64,000 nt of DNA from Halomarina oriensis (GCF_009791395.1 NZ_WSZK01000001.1:112236-176235), one strand, 5' to 3'. Positions 1 to 8,880 are shown, counted from the stretch's first letter. Notes: generated by a model from the sequence alone, not told the origin. Made by a program: numbers and translations.

Positions 1-2
1 GC

Positions 3-671
3 CTCGGCTACCGCCGCGAGGGGTTCTGGCTCGTCCACCCCTCCCTCCCCGACCTCCCGCCCGCGTTCGTCCAGCGGCTACTGAGTACCGTCCCCCGCGT
101 GACGATGGGGTTCGTCGTCGGTCTCTCGGCGACGCTCCCACGACTCGTCGACGACACCGCGACCGTCCTCGGTGCGGCCGGTTCCGCCGCCTCGATGGTC
201 GTCCGTGGCACCGCACGCGGCATGGCCGCGGCACTCGTGGCGCTCCCGACGCTGTTCACCAGCGGGTCGAGCGGTCTCGCGAGCGGCCTGGGGCGTGCGC
301 TCGGCGCACTGCCGGGTGCGGTCTCCTCGCTCGGCGGCCAGACCAACCGCGACTGGTCCCGGACCCCGTCGACCGACGTGTCGGCCGCCGAGGCCGACCT
401 GGTCCCGACCGACGACGACCGCGGCCCGCTCAGCGTCGAGGAGGCCTGGGCGGCCATGACCGACCGTGTCCCGATGCGTAACGGCGACGCCAAGACTCCC
501 GGTCAGTACGCTCGCGCAGCGGTCCGTCGTGGCTTCCCCGCTCGCTCGGTGGGCACGCTCACCCGAGCGTTCGAGGAGATTCGGTACGGCGACCGGCCGA
601 GCACCGACGACCGGGTCGACGCCGCCCGCGGTGCCTACGACGACATCGACGACGGGGGTGACGACGAGTGA
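3..671 (+). CDS. DUF4129-domain protein, C-terminal part (5' end outside window)
   Basis: The reading frame is open from the left edge (first full codon at base 3), so this is the last ~222 residues of a longer gene. The first ~85 residues are hydrophobic and alanine/valine rich, consistent with membrane segments. A linker rich in D, S and T follows. The last ~75 residues match the DUF4129 pattern: a tryptophan in EEAWAAM, then TPGQYARAAV, then FEEIRYG near the end. DUF4129 usually sits at the C-terminus of membrane proteins that accompany transglutaminase-like, DUF58 and MoxR proteins. The stop overlaps the next start by four bases (GTGA), so the two are translationally coupled. The biochemical role is unknown. 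Confidence 0.75.
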   Translation, partial: LGYRREGFWLVHPSLPDLPPAFVQRLLSTVPRVTMGFVVGLSATLPRLVDDTATVLGAAGSAASMVVRGTARGMAAALVALPTLFTSGSSGLASGLGRALGALPGAVSSLGGQTNRDWSRTPSTDVSAAEADLVPTDDDRGPLSVEEAWAAMTDRVPMRNGDAKTPGQYARAAVRRGFPARSVGTLTRAFEEIRYGDRPSTDDRVDAARGAYDDIDDGGDDE

Positions 672-1375
672 CCTCGCTCTCGCTCCCGCGACTGCCGCGA
701 CCCACGAGAGCGCACGTCCTCGTCTCGCTCGCCGTCGTCCTGCTCGTCGCGGTCGGCGTCGTCCTCGCCGCCCCGGACCGACTCGCCGACCTCTCCGTAC
801 TGGACGAGAGCGCCCAGGCCGTCGTCTCGCTCGCGGCACTGCTCGTCGGCGTGCTCGGACTGCTGTTCGTCCTCCGACTCCCGTCGCTCACCGAAGCGAC
901 CGACCCGCTCGATTTCGAGGACTCCGCGGCCGAGATCGGCCGTGGCGACCCGCTCGGTCACGACGTCGACGAGGCGCTCGACCGCTACAGCGAGGTCAAC
1001 GAGTGGGAGCGAATCAAGGCCCGAAAGCTCGTTCAGGAACGCCTCATCCACGCTATCGTCCACGTCCTGGTCGAACGGGAGGGCGTCACCGAATCCGCGG
1101 CCTACCGTCAGATCTGGCGCGGGACGTGGACCGACGACCGGGTCGCCGCGGCGTTTCTCGCCAAAGACGACAACGTCGTCCTCCCGCTTCGGGTCCGACT
1201 GCAGGAGTGGCTCACCGGCGACCAGTTCGCACGCCACGCCCGTCGCGTCGTCGCAGTGCTCACCGAACGTCGAGCGGAACTCCGCGCCGAGGATGTCTCG
1301 GTCGCCCGCGAGTCCACGCGTGGCGGTGAGCGAACCGCCGCGGTTCGCATCACCGTCGACGGAGGCGAGCGATGA
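668..1375 (+). CDS. DUF7269-like two-helix membrane protein
   Basis: A 235-residue protein starting at a GTG that overlaps the previous stop. Two hydrophobic helices (about residues 17-36 and 50-70) are followed by a ~160-residue soluble acidic domain. This matches the protein found between DUF4129 and DUF58 genes in haloarchaea. I recognise it mainly from position and architecture. It ends in an ATGA overlap with the DUF58 gene, so all four genes here form one translation-coupled operon. The likely role is as a membrane component of a MoxR/DUF58-type assembly, which is inference only. Confidence 0.6.
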   Translation: MTSLSLPRLPRPTRAHVLVSLAVVLLVAVGVVLAAPDRLADLSVLDESAQAVVSLAALLVGVLGLLFVLRLPSLTEATDPLDFEDSAAEIGRGDPLGHDVDEALDRYSEVNEWERIKARKLVQERLIHAIVHVLVEREGVTESAAYRQIWRGTWTDDRVAAAFLAKDDNVVLPLRVRLQEWLTGDQFARHARRVVAVLTERRAELRAEDVSVARESTRGGERTAAVRITVDGGER

Positions 1376-2760
1376 GCACGACGCTCGAGACCGACGCGTC
1401 GAGCGAGGCCGCCGAGTCGCTCCGAGACGCCTCCGTCGATGTCGGTGACGAGTCCGACGTCGAAACACCGGCCGACGAGCAGGTCACGACCTCCCGTGAG
1501 GTGACCGTCGACACCCGCGCCGTCGACCGGTGGTCCTCGGGCATCGTCCTCGCGCTGTTCGCCGGAGCGACCGGGGTCACACTGGAGAACCCGGTCGTCT
1601 TCCTCGGGGCCGTCGTCGGTCTGGCCTACGCCTGTTTCGGCTACGTCACGCGCCCACCACCGCTCGACCTCGCGGTCGAGCGGACGGTGTCGGCGGCCGC
1701 GCCGTTGCCCGGCGACCGGGTCGGCGTCACGCTCGCCGTGACGAACGAGGGTGACCGACCCATCGCCGACCTGCGCATCGTCGACGGCGTTCCGGGTGCG
1801 CTCCCGGTCGCCGACGGCGAGTCACGCGCCTGTGTGAGCCTCCGGGCCGGTGAGACGACGGTGCTGACCTACGAACTCCCGGCCCGCCGTGGCGAACATC
1901 GGTTCTCGGGGCCACGACTCGTCGCCCGGAACGCCAGTGGAACGGTCCGCCGGGCGGTGACGGCGACCGTCGAGTCGTCGATAACCGTCGACACGACGCT
2001 GGAGACGCCGACGCTCCACGGCCAGACGCTGCCGTACCCCGGTCAGACGGCGACCGACGACGGTGGCGAGGGCGTCGAGTTCTACAGTACGCGCCAGTAC
2101 GCCCGTGGCGATCCGATGAACCGTATCGACTGGAAGCGCTACGCCCGGACGAACGAACTGTCGACGGTCTCGTTCCGCGAGGACGAGGCGACGAGCGTCA
2201 CCGTCATCGTCGACGACCGCGAGGCGGCACAGGTCGCCCGCGAACCCGACGGCGAGACGGGTGCGGCGCTCGGTCGTCACGCCGCCGTCCGCATCGCGGT
2301 CGGCCTGCTCGACCGGAACGACCGTGTCGGGGTCGCCTCGCTCGGCGCGGGGAGCTACGTCACGCCGTCGACCGGCCGCGAGCAGCGCGCTCGCATCACT
2401 CGTTTCCTCGACGACCCTCGGGGCCTCCACGACCGACCGGGCGTGCTCACCGACGTCTGTAACGGCGAGGTCGACCGACTCTGTGGCCACCTCGACCGTC
2501 GCTCGCGGGTCGTCGTCTGTACACCGCTGGCCGACGACTCGCTGGTGGCGATGACGAAGACGCTGACGGCCCGTGGCCACGCGGTGACGGTCATCACCCC
2601 CGACATGACTCCCGACACGACTGGCGGCGACCTGGCACGTATCGAGCGGTCGAAACGCGTCGACGACCTTCGACGCGGCGGCGTCCGACTGGTCGAGTGG
2701 TCGCCCGACGACGCACTCGCGGTTGCGATGGCACGCGCCGAACGGCGGTGGTCCGCGTGA
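1372..2760 (+). CDS. DUF58-domain protein (VWA-like)
   Basis: A 462-residue protein. An acidic N-terminus (~50 residues) is followed by two hydrophobic stretches (about 54-90). A ~130-residue beta-rich region comes next, then the DUF58 signature near residues 240-258 (RQYARGDPMNRIDWK). The C-terminal half resembles a von Willebrand A fold, with VTVIVDDRE as the first strand. DUF58 proteins normally work with MoxR AAA+ ATPases as chaperone-like or envelope-maturation systems; no MoxR gene lies inside the window and it may be upstream. Both ends overlap neighbours (ATGA at the start, GTGA at the end). Confidence 0.85.
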   Translation: MSTTLETDASSEAAESLRDASVDVGDESDVETPADEQVTTSREVTVDTRAVDRWSSGIVLALFAGATGVTLENPVVFLGAVVGLAYACFGYVTRPPPLDLAVERTVSAAAPLPGDRVGVTLAVTNEGDRPIADLRIVDGVPGALPVADGESRACVSLRAGETTVLTYELPARRGEHRFSGPRLVARNASGTVRRAVTATVESSITVDTTLETPTLHGQTLPYPGQTATDDGGEGVEFYSTRQYARGDPMNRIDWKRYARTNELSTVSFREDEATSVTVIVDDREAAQVAREPDGETGAALGRHAAVRIAVGLLDRNDRVGVASLGAGSYVTPSTGREQRARITRFLDDPRGLHDRPGVLTDVCNGEVDRLCGHLDRRSRVVVCTPLADDSLVAMTKTLTARGHAVTVITPDMTPDTTGGDLARIERSKRVDDLRRGGVRLVEWSPDDALAVAMARAERRWSA

Positions 2761-4202
2761 GCGACACCGCGGCCGCCCGGCCGAACCGCTTTGGCGCACG
2801 GGTGACGGTCGGTATCGCCGGTCTCCTGGCCCTCGCCATGAGCTACGCGGTCGGTGTCGGCGTGCAGGCGCTCGTCGCCCTCGTCGGTGCCCTGAGTCTC
2901 TCGTGGGCCGTCGGCACCCCCGACGGCGCGTCGGTCGGTCGCCGTACATTGGCGAGTGTCGCCACGCTCGGCGGCATCGGTGCGCTCGCGCTCGGTGTCG
3001 GCCACACGTACCCGCCCGTCCAGACGACGGTGGTCGGTGCGGGCAGCGCCGCAGTGCTCGCGCTCGGCGTCTCGCTCGGTGCGCGGTCGCTCTCGGAGTC
3101 GCGGTTCCCGGCGGTGCTCCAGTCGTGTGTGCTCGCGCTGGTCGCGCTCGTCGCCCTCTCGATTCTGTTCAACCCGGCGGCGCTCGCCGTCGCTGGCGTC
3201 GGCCTCGTCGTGCTGTGGAACGCCGCCACCGCGACGCCGTTTCTCGCGCTGGTCGCGCTTCAGGGTGCGGCCATCGCGCTGTTGGCGATGCTCCCGCCGA
3301 CGACCCGGACGCTCGAACGCTGGCTTCCCGGCCGCGAGTCGGTGCCGCCGCGCCGCCTCGCCGAGTCCGGACTCTCGTTCGACGACATCCGCTCGGCCCC
3401 CCGGTGGCTCGTGGTCGCGTTCGTCGCCGAGGTGTACGTCGCGCTGTTCGTCCCGACGCTGCTCGACTGGGTGTTCGCACAGCTCTCCATCCTCGGGACC
3501 GTCCTGGCGGCGATTCTCGAATCGGGGGTCGTCCTCGCCGTTCTGCTGTTCGGCATCGTGCTCTGTGGCATCGTCCTCGTCGGCCGCCTGCTCCAGCGGG
3601 CCGCGGTCGCGGTCGGTGACCAGGACCCGGCGGGCGTCGCGGCCGACGCCGCCGGTGGCGTCGTCGCCCCGGTTCTCGGTGCGGTCTGGCTCACCACGCT
3701 CTCGCCGGCCACTCTCGAACCCATCGCCGTGCTCCTCGGTGGTTTCGGGAGCGTCGGTCTCGTCGCGCTCGTTCTGGTCGTCATCACGCTCGGCGTGTTC
3801 GTCGTCTGGGACTTCCTCACGCTCCGGCCGACCGACGCGGGTCTCGTCTCGCTGTCGGGCCACGGCTTCGCCGCGATGCTGTTCGGCGTCGTCGTGCTGG
3901 TCGTCGCCGAGCAGAGCGCCCCGGCACTGTTGGTGTTCGCCGGCTTCGCCGGCATCCTGCTGGTCCGTGACGGTGGTGAGTACGCGACGACACTCGGTCG
4001 GGAACTCCCCGGTGTCGACGGTCGACAGGGTGTGCTCGCGCACACGACGGCGAGCGTACTGGTCGGCGTCGGTGCCATCGTCGTCGCCATGCTGACCGTC
4101 TTCGTCGTCGGGCCGGCCACGTCGGTTCCCGCCGGTGTCGGGACCGTCGCGCTGGCGCTGGCGCTCCTCGCTATCGTCGCACTCGTCGCCGCCGAGGCCT
4201 GA
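2757..4202 (+). CDS. Polytopic membrane protein (DUF7519-like)
   Basis: 481 residues from the GTG at 2757, which overlaps the DUF58 stop. The frame runs open further upstream, but the coupled GTG fits the operon pattern. About 11-12 hydrophobic helices cover almost the whole length, with a short basic/acidic loop near residues 180-210. No transporter signature is visible. Position as the last gene after DUF4129, DUF7269 and DUF58 matches the haloarchaeal family annotated DUF7519. It may anchor the DUF58 complex in the membrane, but nothing in the sequence proves this. Confidence 0.6.
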   Translation: MSDTAAARPNRFGARVTVGIAGLLALAMSYAVGVGVQALVALVGALSLSWAVGTPDGASVGRRTLASVATLGGIGALALGVGHTYPPVQTTVVGAGSAAVLALGVSLGARSLSESRFPAVLQSCVLALVALVALSILFNPAALAVAGVGLVVLWNAATATPFLALVALQGAAIALLAMLPPTTRTLERWLPGRESVPPRRLAESGLSFDDIRSAPRWLVVAFVAEVYVALFVPTLLDWVFAQLSILGTVLAAILESGVVLAVLLFGIVLCGIVLVGRLLQRAAVAVGDQDPAGVAADAAGGVVAPVLGAVWLTTLSPATLEPIAVLLGGFGSVGLVALVLVVITLGVFVVWDFLTLRPTDAGLVSLSGHGFAAMLFGVVVLVVAEQSAPALLVFAGFAGILLVRDGGEYATTLGRELPGVDGRQGVLAHTTASVLVGVGAIVVAMLTVFVVGPATSVPAGVGTVALALALLAIVALVAAEA

Positions 4203-4252
4203 CCCGGCGAGTGTCGCAAGCGTTATTCACCGCCGTCGGAATGTGGGGACGA

Positions 4253-4326
4253 GGGCTCGTGGTCTAGCTGGTCATGACGCGGCCTTTACAAGGCTGAGGT
4301 CGGTGGTTCGAATCCGCCCGAGCCCA
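4253..4326 (+). tRNA. tRNA-Val (anticodon UAC)
   Basis: The acceptor arms GGGCTCG and CGAGCCC pair fully. The anticodon stem CGGCC/GGCTG encloses loop TTTACAA with anticodon TAC. The T-arm is GGTGG TTCGAAT CCGCC. The discriminator is A and no CCA is encoded. There is no intron. A TATA-like CGTTATTCAC lies about 25-30 bases upstream (4221-4230), and a short T run (4328-4331) follows. It is the only tRNA in the window. Confidence 0.95.
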
Positions 4327-4385
4327 CTTTTCTCCGTGAACCACTCGCCGGCGAGTTGATATCCTCGTGAGACCATCTATGCTGT

Positions 4386-4793
4386 ATGCGCACAGGAACC
4401 ACGACACTACTGAGCGACAGCCTCGTCAGCACCGCTCGGGCCGGTATCGGCGACACCCTCCGGAGTGTCATCTACTTCACGCCGGTGACGTTCGAGGTGC
4501 TCTACCTCCGGAAGGACCTCTACGACGACGAGGCGGCCGCCCGTGAGGTGAAGGGTCGTCTGGTGGACGTCGAGCGCTCGGGGTTCGTCGACGGCTCCGC
4601 GTACTCCTCGCTCGGGCCCGGTGGGACGGACGGGCCGACGTTCGGCGAGTACGAGTTCACCCTCCGGGTCTTCCGGGACGGGTTCGTCAGCCGTGTCATC
4701 GTCGGTGACCACGGTGTCCTCCTGACGACCGACGAGGTGGACGTCGGGGACTTCGAGGAGGTCGCGGTCACGCTCCGAAAGCTCCTCGCGTAG
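4386..4793 (+). CDS. Conserved haloarchaeal protein of unknown function (135 aa)
   Basis: A 135-residue acidic protein. A short N-terminal helical part is followed by alternating beta and helix: TPVTFEVLYLRKDLY, then a helix ending in VKGRLVD, then strands EYEFTLRVFRDGFVSRVIVGDHGVLLTTD. This resembles the small roadblock-like or sensor-like haloarchaeal orphan families. There is no signal peptide or membrane segment. It stands alone, 59 bases after tRNA-Val and facing the small gene at 4812-5078. Codon use is typical of the genome, so I take it as real. No function is assigned. Confidence 0.7.
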   Translation: MRTGTTTLLSDSLVSTARAGIGDTLRSVIYFTPVTFEVLYLRKDLYDDEAAAREVKGRLVDVERSGFVDGSAYSSLGPGGTDGPTFGEYEFTLRVFRDGFVSRVIVGDHGVLLTTDEVDVGDFEEVAVTLRKLLA

Positions 4794-4811
4794 TCGGGTG
4801 GCCGCGCAGAG

Positions 4812-5078
4812 TCAGATACCGCCGACCGTGCTACGGTACTCGGTGACGTGTTCGAGCGCGGCTTCCACGTGTGGGGTCGCTTCGTCGTCGCTCCCGGCGA
4901 GTTCGCGCAGGACGTTCATGTGGCGGTCGAGTCGACCCTGGTCGGGGCCTCGCTCGCGGTCCGCGAGGGTCGTGAGCGCCTCGGCCTGTCCCTCGATTCG
5001 CTCGCGGCGTTCGCCGTCGGCGTGGCTGGCGGCTGTTTCGAGTTCCGCTGCTGCGTCGGTGAGTGCTGTGCGACTCAT
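4812..5078 (-). CDS. Small all-helical acidic protein (88 aa)
   Basis: An 88-residue protein that looks like a helical bundle or coiled coil: AAAELETAASHADGERRERIEGQAEALTTLADRERG and a second long helix after DQGRLDRHMNVL (described by segments, read on the minus strand). There is no signal, membrane segment or metal motif. Similar short helical proteins are common haloarchaeal orphans. Converges with the 4386-4793 gene with only 18 bases between their ends. Function unknown. Confidence 0.65.
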   Translation of the reverse strand: MSRTALTDAAAELETAASHADGERRERIEGQAEALTTLADRERGPDQGRLDRHMNVLRELAGSDDEATPHVEAALEHVTEYRSTVGGI

Positions 5079-5141
5079 GGCGGCGCTACGACACCCGAGA
5101 TAAAATCCCTGTGGCCGGGTGGCGGTCGACCCGTGGTCGCG

Positions 5142-5570
5142 CTACGGCGGCGAGAGGTCGGTGTCGGAGAGTCGGTTTCGCAGTCGTTCGCCGTCGACGA
5201 CCGAGACCTTGGTCTTCGCCGTCGCGTCGTGGGTCCGCTCGTCCACGTCGTCCGGGTGGACCAGCGCGGCGCGGTCCGCGCCGCTCATCCCGCGTGCGTA
5301 GTCCAGTCTGTCGACGCTTCCGGGCGTGACCGACGTCCCGGCCGTCGTCACCGAGACGACCGTCGTCCGTGTCGACCGGAGGAGTCGGTCCTTCCGGGCG
5401 ACCACCGCGACGTCCCCCTCGGCGTTCGGTGCGGCCCACTCGACGTCGTACCCTTCCGCGGCGTAGAGGTCGAACACCGTCTGTTCGAGCGCTGACCGGT
5501 CGAACGTACTCAGATCGACCGTCCACCAGGACGTCCCGCCGCCCCCGTCGTCGTCGCTCCCCGTTGACAT
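5142..5570 (-). CDS. Small protein with possible Mrr/restriction-endonuclease-like fold
   Basis: 142 residues from the ATG at 5570. I chose this start because a TATA-like element (CGTTTATG, minus strand, 5594-5602) lies about 28 bases upstream, as in leaderless haloarchaeal genes; two earlier in-frame ATGs are possible. The middle reads as helix, then GYDVEWA...GDVAVVARKDR, then TTVVSVTTAG. This pattern (E/D-containing strand, variable loop, hydrophobic strand ending near K/R) resembles the Mrr_cat PD-(D/E)xK core. A clear E-x-K catalytic pair is not evident, so nuclease activity is doubtful. Confidence 0.5.
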   Translation of the reverse strand: MSTGSDDDGGGGTSWWTVDLSTFDRSALEQTVFDLYAAEGYDVEWAAPNAEGDVAVVARKDRLLRSTRTTVVSVTTAGTSVTPGSVDRLDYARGMSGADRAALVHPDDVDERTHDATAKTKVSVVDGERLRNRLSDTDLSPP

Positions 5571-5593
5571 GCGCTGATACATCGTGTACTGTG

Positions 5594-5602
5594 ACATAAA
5601 CG
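5594..5602 (-). promoter_or_regulatory. TATA-like element for the 5142-5570 gene
   Basis: CGTTTATG on the minus strand is centred about 28 bases upstream of the ATG at 5570, the spacing expected for a leaderless haloarchaeal transcript. Confidence 0.5.
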
Positions 5603-5668
5603 TTACTTCGTTCGTGAAAGTCGGCCCGGCGTCGACAGAACCGTGCGATGACGTGACAGACCTACACA

Positions 5669-5858
5669 ATTATTAAGGGGGTCCCCTCGAATGCTGGTAG
5701 TACGCAACACCCCACGGTGCATTCCAGATGAAGTCCCACATCGCCCACGCACTCGCTGACCAGGTCAGCGACGCGTACGGCGAGGGCGGGATGGTCTGGA
5801 ACCGTGGTTGCACTCGGTCCACCCCGTTCGCGTAACCCGGACGGCACTTCCCGTCCGG
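5669..5858 (+). ncRNA. Candidate small RNA or microprotein transcript
   Basis: This intergenic stretch has its own TATA-like AATTATTA (5669-5676). It contains a 15-bp near-perfect dyad (GCTGACC A GGTCAGC) around 5754-5768 and ends in an 8-bp hairpin (CCGGACGG/CCGTCCGG, 5837-5858). Inside lies a 35-codon ORF on the plus strand (5728-5835, ATG to TAA), about 30 bases downstream of the expected transcription start. A 22-codon tryptophan-rich ORF lies on the minus strand. Neither ORF is recognisable. It could be a small RNA, a microprotein or a gene remnant. The rest of 5571-6016 holds no convincing gene. Confidence 0.25.
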
Positions 5859-6016
5859 CCGTGCGTCGGAAGGGGGTGTGACCGAGTGTCCTTCTCTCTC
5901 CCGACTCCACGCCGGACGGAGTGTCACGTCTCTCCGACACTCCGGATACGTGAGTGGTGGACCGCGTCCGCGTGGACGTGGCCACACACCGGGTTCGACT
6001 CCCGGCGGACGTCTCC

Positions 6017-6283
6017 ATGTCGATGGAACTCGCGGTCACGAGAGTGGCCGTCAGGCTCTGGGTGCCTCGCGGCGCTGCCGGTGACCTCGCCGGCGGTGCA
6101 CAGCAGGTGCTCGACGACGCACAGGCGATAGACCGCATCGAGACGCTCGACGTGACGGGCTTTCGCCCCACGGCGACGGACATCCGTGTCGACCTCGACG
6201 CGCGTGTCGTGCTGGCCCCCGGCGACGACGCCGCGGCCATCGGCGACGCGTTCGGCATCCTCGAAGTCGAGGTGGACGCGTGA
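6017..6283 (+). CDS. Conserved hypothetical protein (88 aa)
   Basis: 88 residues from ATG 6017 (MSMELAVTRVAVRLWVPRG). Upstream in-frame starts exist but their coding looks less natural. The sequence alternates strands and helices: VTRVAVRLWVP, AQQVLDDAQAIDRIETLDVTGF, DIRVDLDARVVLAPG, then a short helix and ILEVEVDA. This could be a small ferredoxin-like fold. No motif identifies the function. Codon use is typical. Followed by a repeat-bearing spacer. Confidence 0.5.
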   Translation: MSMELAVTRVAVRLWVPRGAAGDLAGGAQQVLDDAQAIDRIETLDVTGFRPTATDIRVDLDARVVLAPGDDAAAIGDAFGILEVEVDA

Positions 6284-6341
6284 CTCGCTCCCGACGGTCG
6301 GCGAACGCTCCTCGCGTCGTGGGGCCCGAACGGTCGGGTGT

Positions 6342-6480
6342 CGGTTCGACTCCGACCGGGGAGCCTGTGCATTCGGGAGCGACAGCGACCGTGATGCACA
6401 GGCGAGGGAGATGTCGAAGCAGGGAGTGGAGCGAGCGGAGCGAGCGAAACGACCGCGGTTCGACTCCGACCGGGGAGCCT
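6342..6480 (+). repeat. 25-bp direct repeat flanking a purine-rich spacer
   Basis: A 25-bp unit beginning CGGTTCGACTCCGACC occurs exactly at 6342-6366 and 6456-6480. Between them lie an inverted repeat CTGTGCAT/ATGCACAG and a purine-rich tract made of GAGCGAGCGGA-like units. The unit contains a sequence like a tRNA T-loop (GGTTCGACTCC) but no tRNA can be folded. All of 6284-6610 is otherwise non-coding. It looks like a dispersed intergenic repeat, though only two copies are visible here. Confidence 0.6.
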
Positions 6481-6610
6481 ACGAACCCGCGACCGCCCGT
6501 GAGCGTGGCTCGCCACGCGGGTCGGGGTCGGCGTAGTGAGGCGTGACGCGCGTCACACGGGTCTCCACCGACCGCTCTCTTCAACACGTCGCCGCCCCGA
6601 GAGGCGAGCG

Positions 6611-7225
6611 ATGACCGTCTCGTTCGACCTGTTCGGTACGCTCGTCGACGCCGACCTGCCGGTGGACCCTGCCCGAGCGGTCGCCCGCGAACTCGCCGCC
6701 CGCGACGTGACCGTGCCCGACGACTGGGACGACGCCTACCACGAGGTCCACGTCGACGCCCCGAAGCACGCGGAGGTACCGCTCCCCGCGCACGTCGCGC
6801 GAGCACTCGCTTCGCGTGGCGTCGACGCGCCCGGCAACGCGCCGCGCCGGGCCGTCGTCGCCGCGTTCGACCCCGCAGTCGAGACCCGCGCGAGCGCCGT
6901 CGACGCAGTCGCGGCGGCGAGCGAACGCGGCCCGGTCGCGCTCTGTTCGAACTGCGCGGTCCCGGAACTCGTCGGGCGGACGCTCGTCCGTTCCGACCTC
7001 TCGCGCGACGACTTCGACACCGTCGTGACGAGCGTCGCCTGTGGCTGGCGGAAACCACACGCACGAATCTTCGAGACGACGGCCGACTTCCTCGACGCGG
7101 CCCCGAACGCCCTCGTCCACGTCGGCGACGACCCGGAGACGGACGGCGGTGTCGAGGCCGTCGGCGGCGAGTTCGTCGACGTCGGGGAGACGTCACTGGG
7201 GGCAGTGGCTCGTCGGTTCGAGTGA
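6611..7225 (+). CDS. HAD-superfamily hydrolase
   Basis: 204 residues from ATG 6611. HAD motif I is FDLFGTLVD with the nucleophilic Asp at residue 6. The second acidic residue is replaced by Phe, as in haloacid-dehalogenase-like members. Motif II (LCSNC) is near residue 113, motif III lysine is in WRKPHARIF near 146, and motif IV is GDDPETD near 171. A helical cap lies between motifs I and II. Probably a small-molecule phosphatase or dehalogenase; the substrate cannot be read. It converges on the thermosome gene with 22 bases between stops. Confidence 0.85.
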   Translation: MTVSFDLFGTLVDADLPVDPARAVARELAARDVTVPDDWDDAYHEVHVDAPKHAEVPLPAHVARALASRGVDAPGNAPRRAVVAAFDPAVETRASAVDAVAAASERGPVALCSNCAVPELVGRTLVRSDLSRDDFDTVVTSVACGWRKPHARIFETTADFLDAAPNALVHVGDDPETDGGVEAVGGEFVDVGETSLGAVARRFE

Positions 7226-7247
7226 CAGAAAAACCGCTGTTCGGACG

Positions 7248-8846
7248 TTAGAAGTCCATCTCGTCGTACGCCCCGCCGCCCTTCTTCAGGTCGCCCGCCG
7301 CGACGACGTCGTCGATGCGGAGCAGGAGTTCGACGGCTTCGGTCGCGCTCTCGACGGCCTGGAGTTTGACGCGGACCGGTTCGACGACGTGCTGAGCCAT
7401 CATATCGGCGGTCGCGCCGGTGTAGACGTCGAGGCCGGCGGTCACGTCGCCCGTCTCGTGGCGGGCACGGAGGTCGACCAGCGAGTCGATGGGGTCGAGG
7501 CCGGCGTTCTCCGCGAGCGTGCGGGGGACGATTTCGAGTGCGCTGGCGAACGCCTCGACGGCGAGCTGTTCGCGCCCGGCGACGGAGTCGGCGTAGTCGC
7601 GCAGGCGGCGCGCGAGTTCGATTTCGGGTGCGCCGCCGCCGGCGACGACGCGGCCGTCGAGGGCGGTGACGCGGACGACGCCGAGAGCGTCCTCGACCGC
7701 GCGTTCGACCTCGCTGACGACGTGCTCGGTGCCACCGCGGAGGACGATGGTGACGGCCTTCGCGTCGGGGCACTCCTCGACGAAGAGGCGGGTCTCGTCG
7801 CCCAGTTCGCGCTGTTCGACGAGGCCGGCGTCGCCGAGGGCGGATTCGAGGTCGTCGAAGTCGCTGGTGACGGTCGCGCCGGTCGCGCGAGCGAGGGCGC
7901 GCACGTCGGACTTCTTCGCGCGCTTGACTGCCAGCACGCCCGCCTTCGACAGGTAGTGGACCGCGAGGTCGTCGATGGCCTTCTGGCAGACGACGACGGT
8001 CGCGCCGGAGTCGACGATGGCGTCGACCATGCGCCGAACCTCGCCTTCCTCGCGGGCGAGGAACTGTTCGAGCTGGTCGGGCGAGGTGATGTCGAGCTGT
8101 GAGTCGATTTCGGTCTCGCGGACCTCGATTGGCGCGTCGAACAGGAGCACCTTCGCGTCCGTGACGCGGCGGGGCATGTTCTCGTGGGTGCGCTCCTTGT
8201 CCATGACGACGCCGCGGACGAGGTGGGCGTCGGCGACCGCACCGCCGACGATGGGTTCGACGACGACGTCGTCGAGGTCGATGCCCTCTTCGGACTCCAC
8301 GGCCCGAACCGCCTCGACGACGAGGTCGGCCAGCAGGTCACGCGAGGCCTCCGCGCCCTTGCCGGTCATCGCGGTGATGGCGATCTCGCGCAGGGACTCC
8401 TCGCCCTCGACGTCCGTGGCGATGGATTCGAGGATGGCGCGAGCCTCGGCCGCGGCGAACCGGTAGCCGTTGGCGACGACGGTGGGGTGGACGTCGTTCT
8501 CCAGTAAGTCCTCGGCGCGGGCGAGCAGTTCGCCCGCGAGGATGACCGCCGTCGTCGTGCCGTCGCCCGTCTCCTCGTCCTGGGTCTGGGCGACCTCGAC
8601 GATCATCTGGGCGGCGGGGTGGTCGACGTCCATCTCGTCGAGGATGGTGACGCCGTCGTTGGTGATGACGACGTTGCCCATCGAGTCGACGAGCATCTTG
8701 TCCATGCCCTTCGGGCCGAGGGTCGTGCGTACCGCCTCGGCGACCGCTCGGCCGGCGACGACGTTCATCGACTGGGCGTCGCGCCCGGAGGTGCGTCGGC
8801 TTCCTTCACTCAGAATGTAGATGGGTTGGCTACCAACGTATGCCAT
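7248..8846 (-). CDS. Thermosome (group II chaperonin) subunit
   Basis: 532 residues from ATG 8846; a GTG two codons earlier (8852) is the alternative. The protein shows the chaperonin hallmarks: [11 protein letters not shown] near the N-terminus, [31 protein letters not shown], and the ATPase motif [10 protein letters not shown] second group is near the C-terminus ([13 protein letters not shown]). It folds proteins in the cytoplasm as part of a double ring. It lacks the long glycine/methionine tail of some haloarchaeal subunits and ends [10 protein letters not shown], so it is probably a minor paralogue (CCT3-like rather than CCT1/2). A TATA-like element precedes the start. Confidence 0.95.
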   Translation of the reverse strand: MAYVGSQPIYILSEGSRRTSGRDAQSMNVVAGRAVAEAVRTTLGPKGMDKMLVDSMGNVVITNDGVTILDEMDVDHPAAQMIVEVAQTQDEETGDGTTTAVILAGELLARAEDLLENDVHPTVVANGYRFAAAEARAILESIATDVEGEESLREIAITAMTGKGAEASRDLLADLVVEAVRAVESEEGIDLDDVVVEPIVGGAVADAHLVRGVVMDKERTHENMPRRVTDAKVLLFDAPIEVRETEIDSQLDITSPDQLEQFLAREEGEVRRMVDAIVDSGATVVVCQKAIDDLAVHYLSKAGVLAVKRAKKSDVRALARATGATVTSDFDDLESALGDAGLVEQRELGDETRLFVEECPDAKAVTIVLRGGTEHVVSEVERAVEDALGVVRVTALDGRVVAGGGAPEIELARRLRDYADSVAGREQLAVEAFASALEIVPRTLAENAGLDPIDSLVDLRARHETGDVTAGLDVYTGATADMMAQHVVEPVRVKLQAVESATEAVELLLRIDDVVAAGDLKKGGGAYDEMDF

Positions 8847-8874
8847 AATCACCCCCGGTTAGGACGGCCGAGGA

Positions 8875-8880
8875 GATAAA
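8875..8880 (-). promoter_or_regulatory. TATA box of the thermosome gene
   Basis: TTTATC on the minus strand within CTATGTTTATCTCC is centred ~27-31 bases upstream of the GTG/ATG start cluster at 8852/8846, implying a leaderless or nearly leaderless mRNA. Confidence 0.6.

Noticed and set aside
2355..4043. Long open frames antisense to the membrane-operon genes
   Set aside because: Arg/His/Gln-rich composition typical of antisense frames in GC-rich DNA; no family motif; the plus strand explains the region.
5989..6005. Possible tRNA 3' end (CCGGG TTCGACT CCCGG)
   Set aside because: The T-arm is perfect, but no acceptor partner, D-arm or anticodon arm can be folded in the 60 bases upstream.
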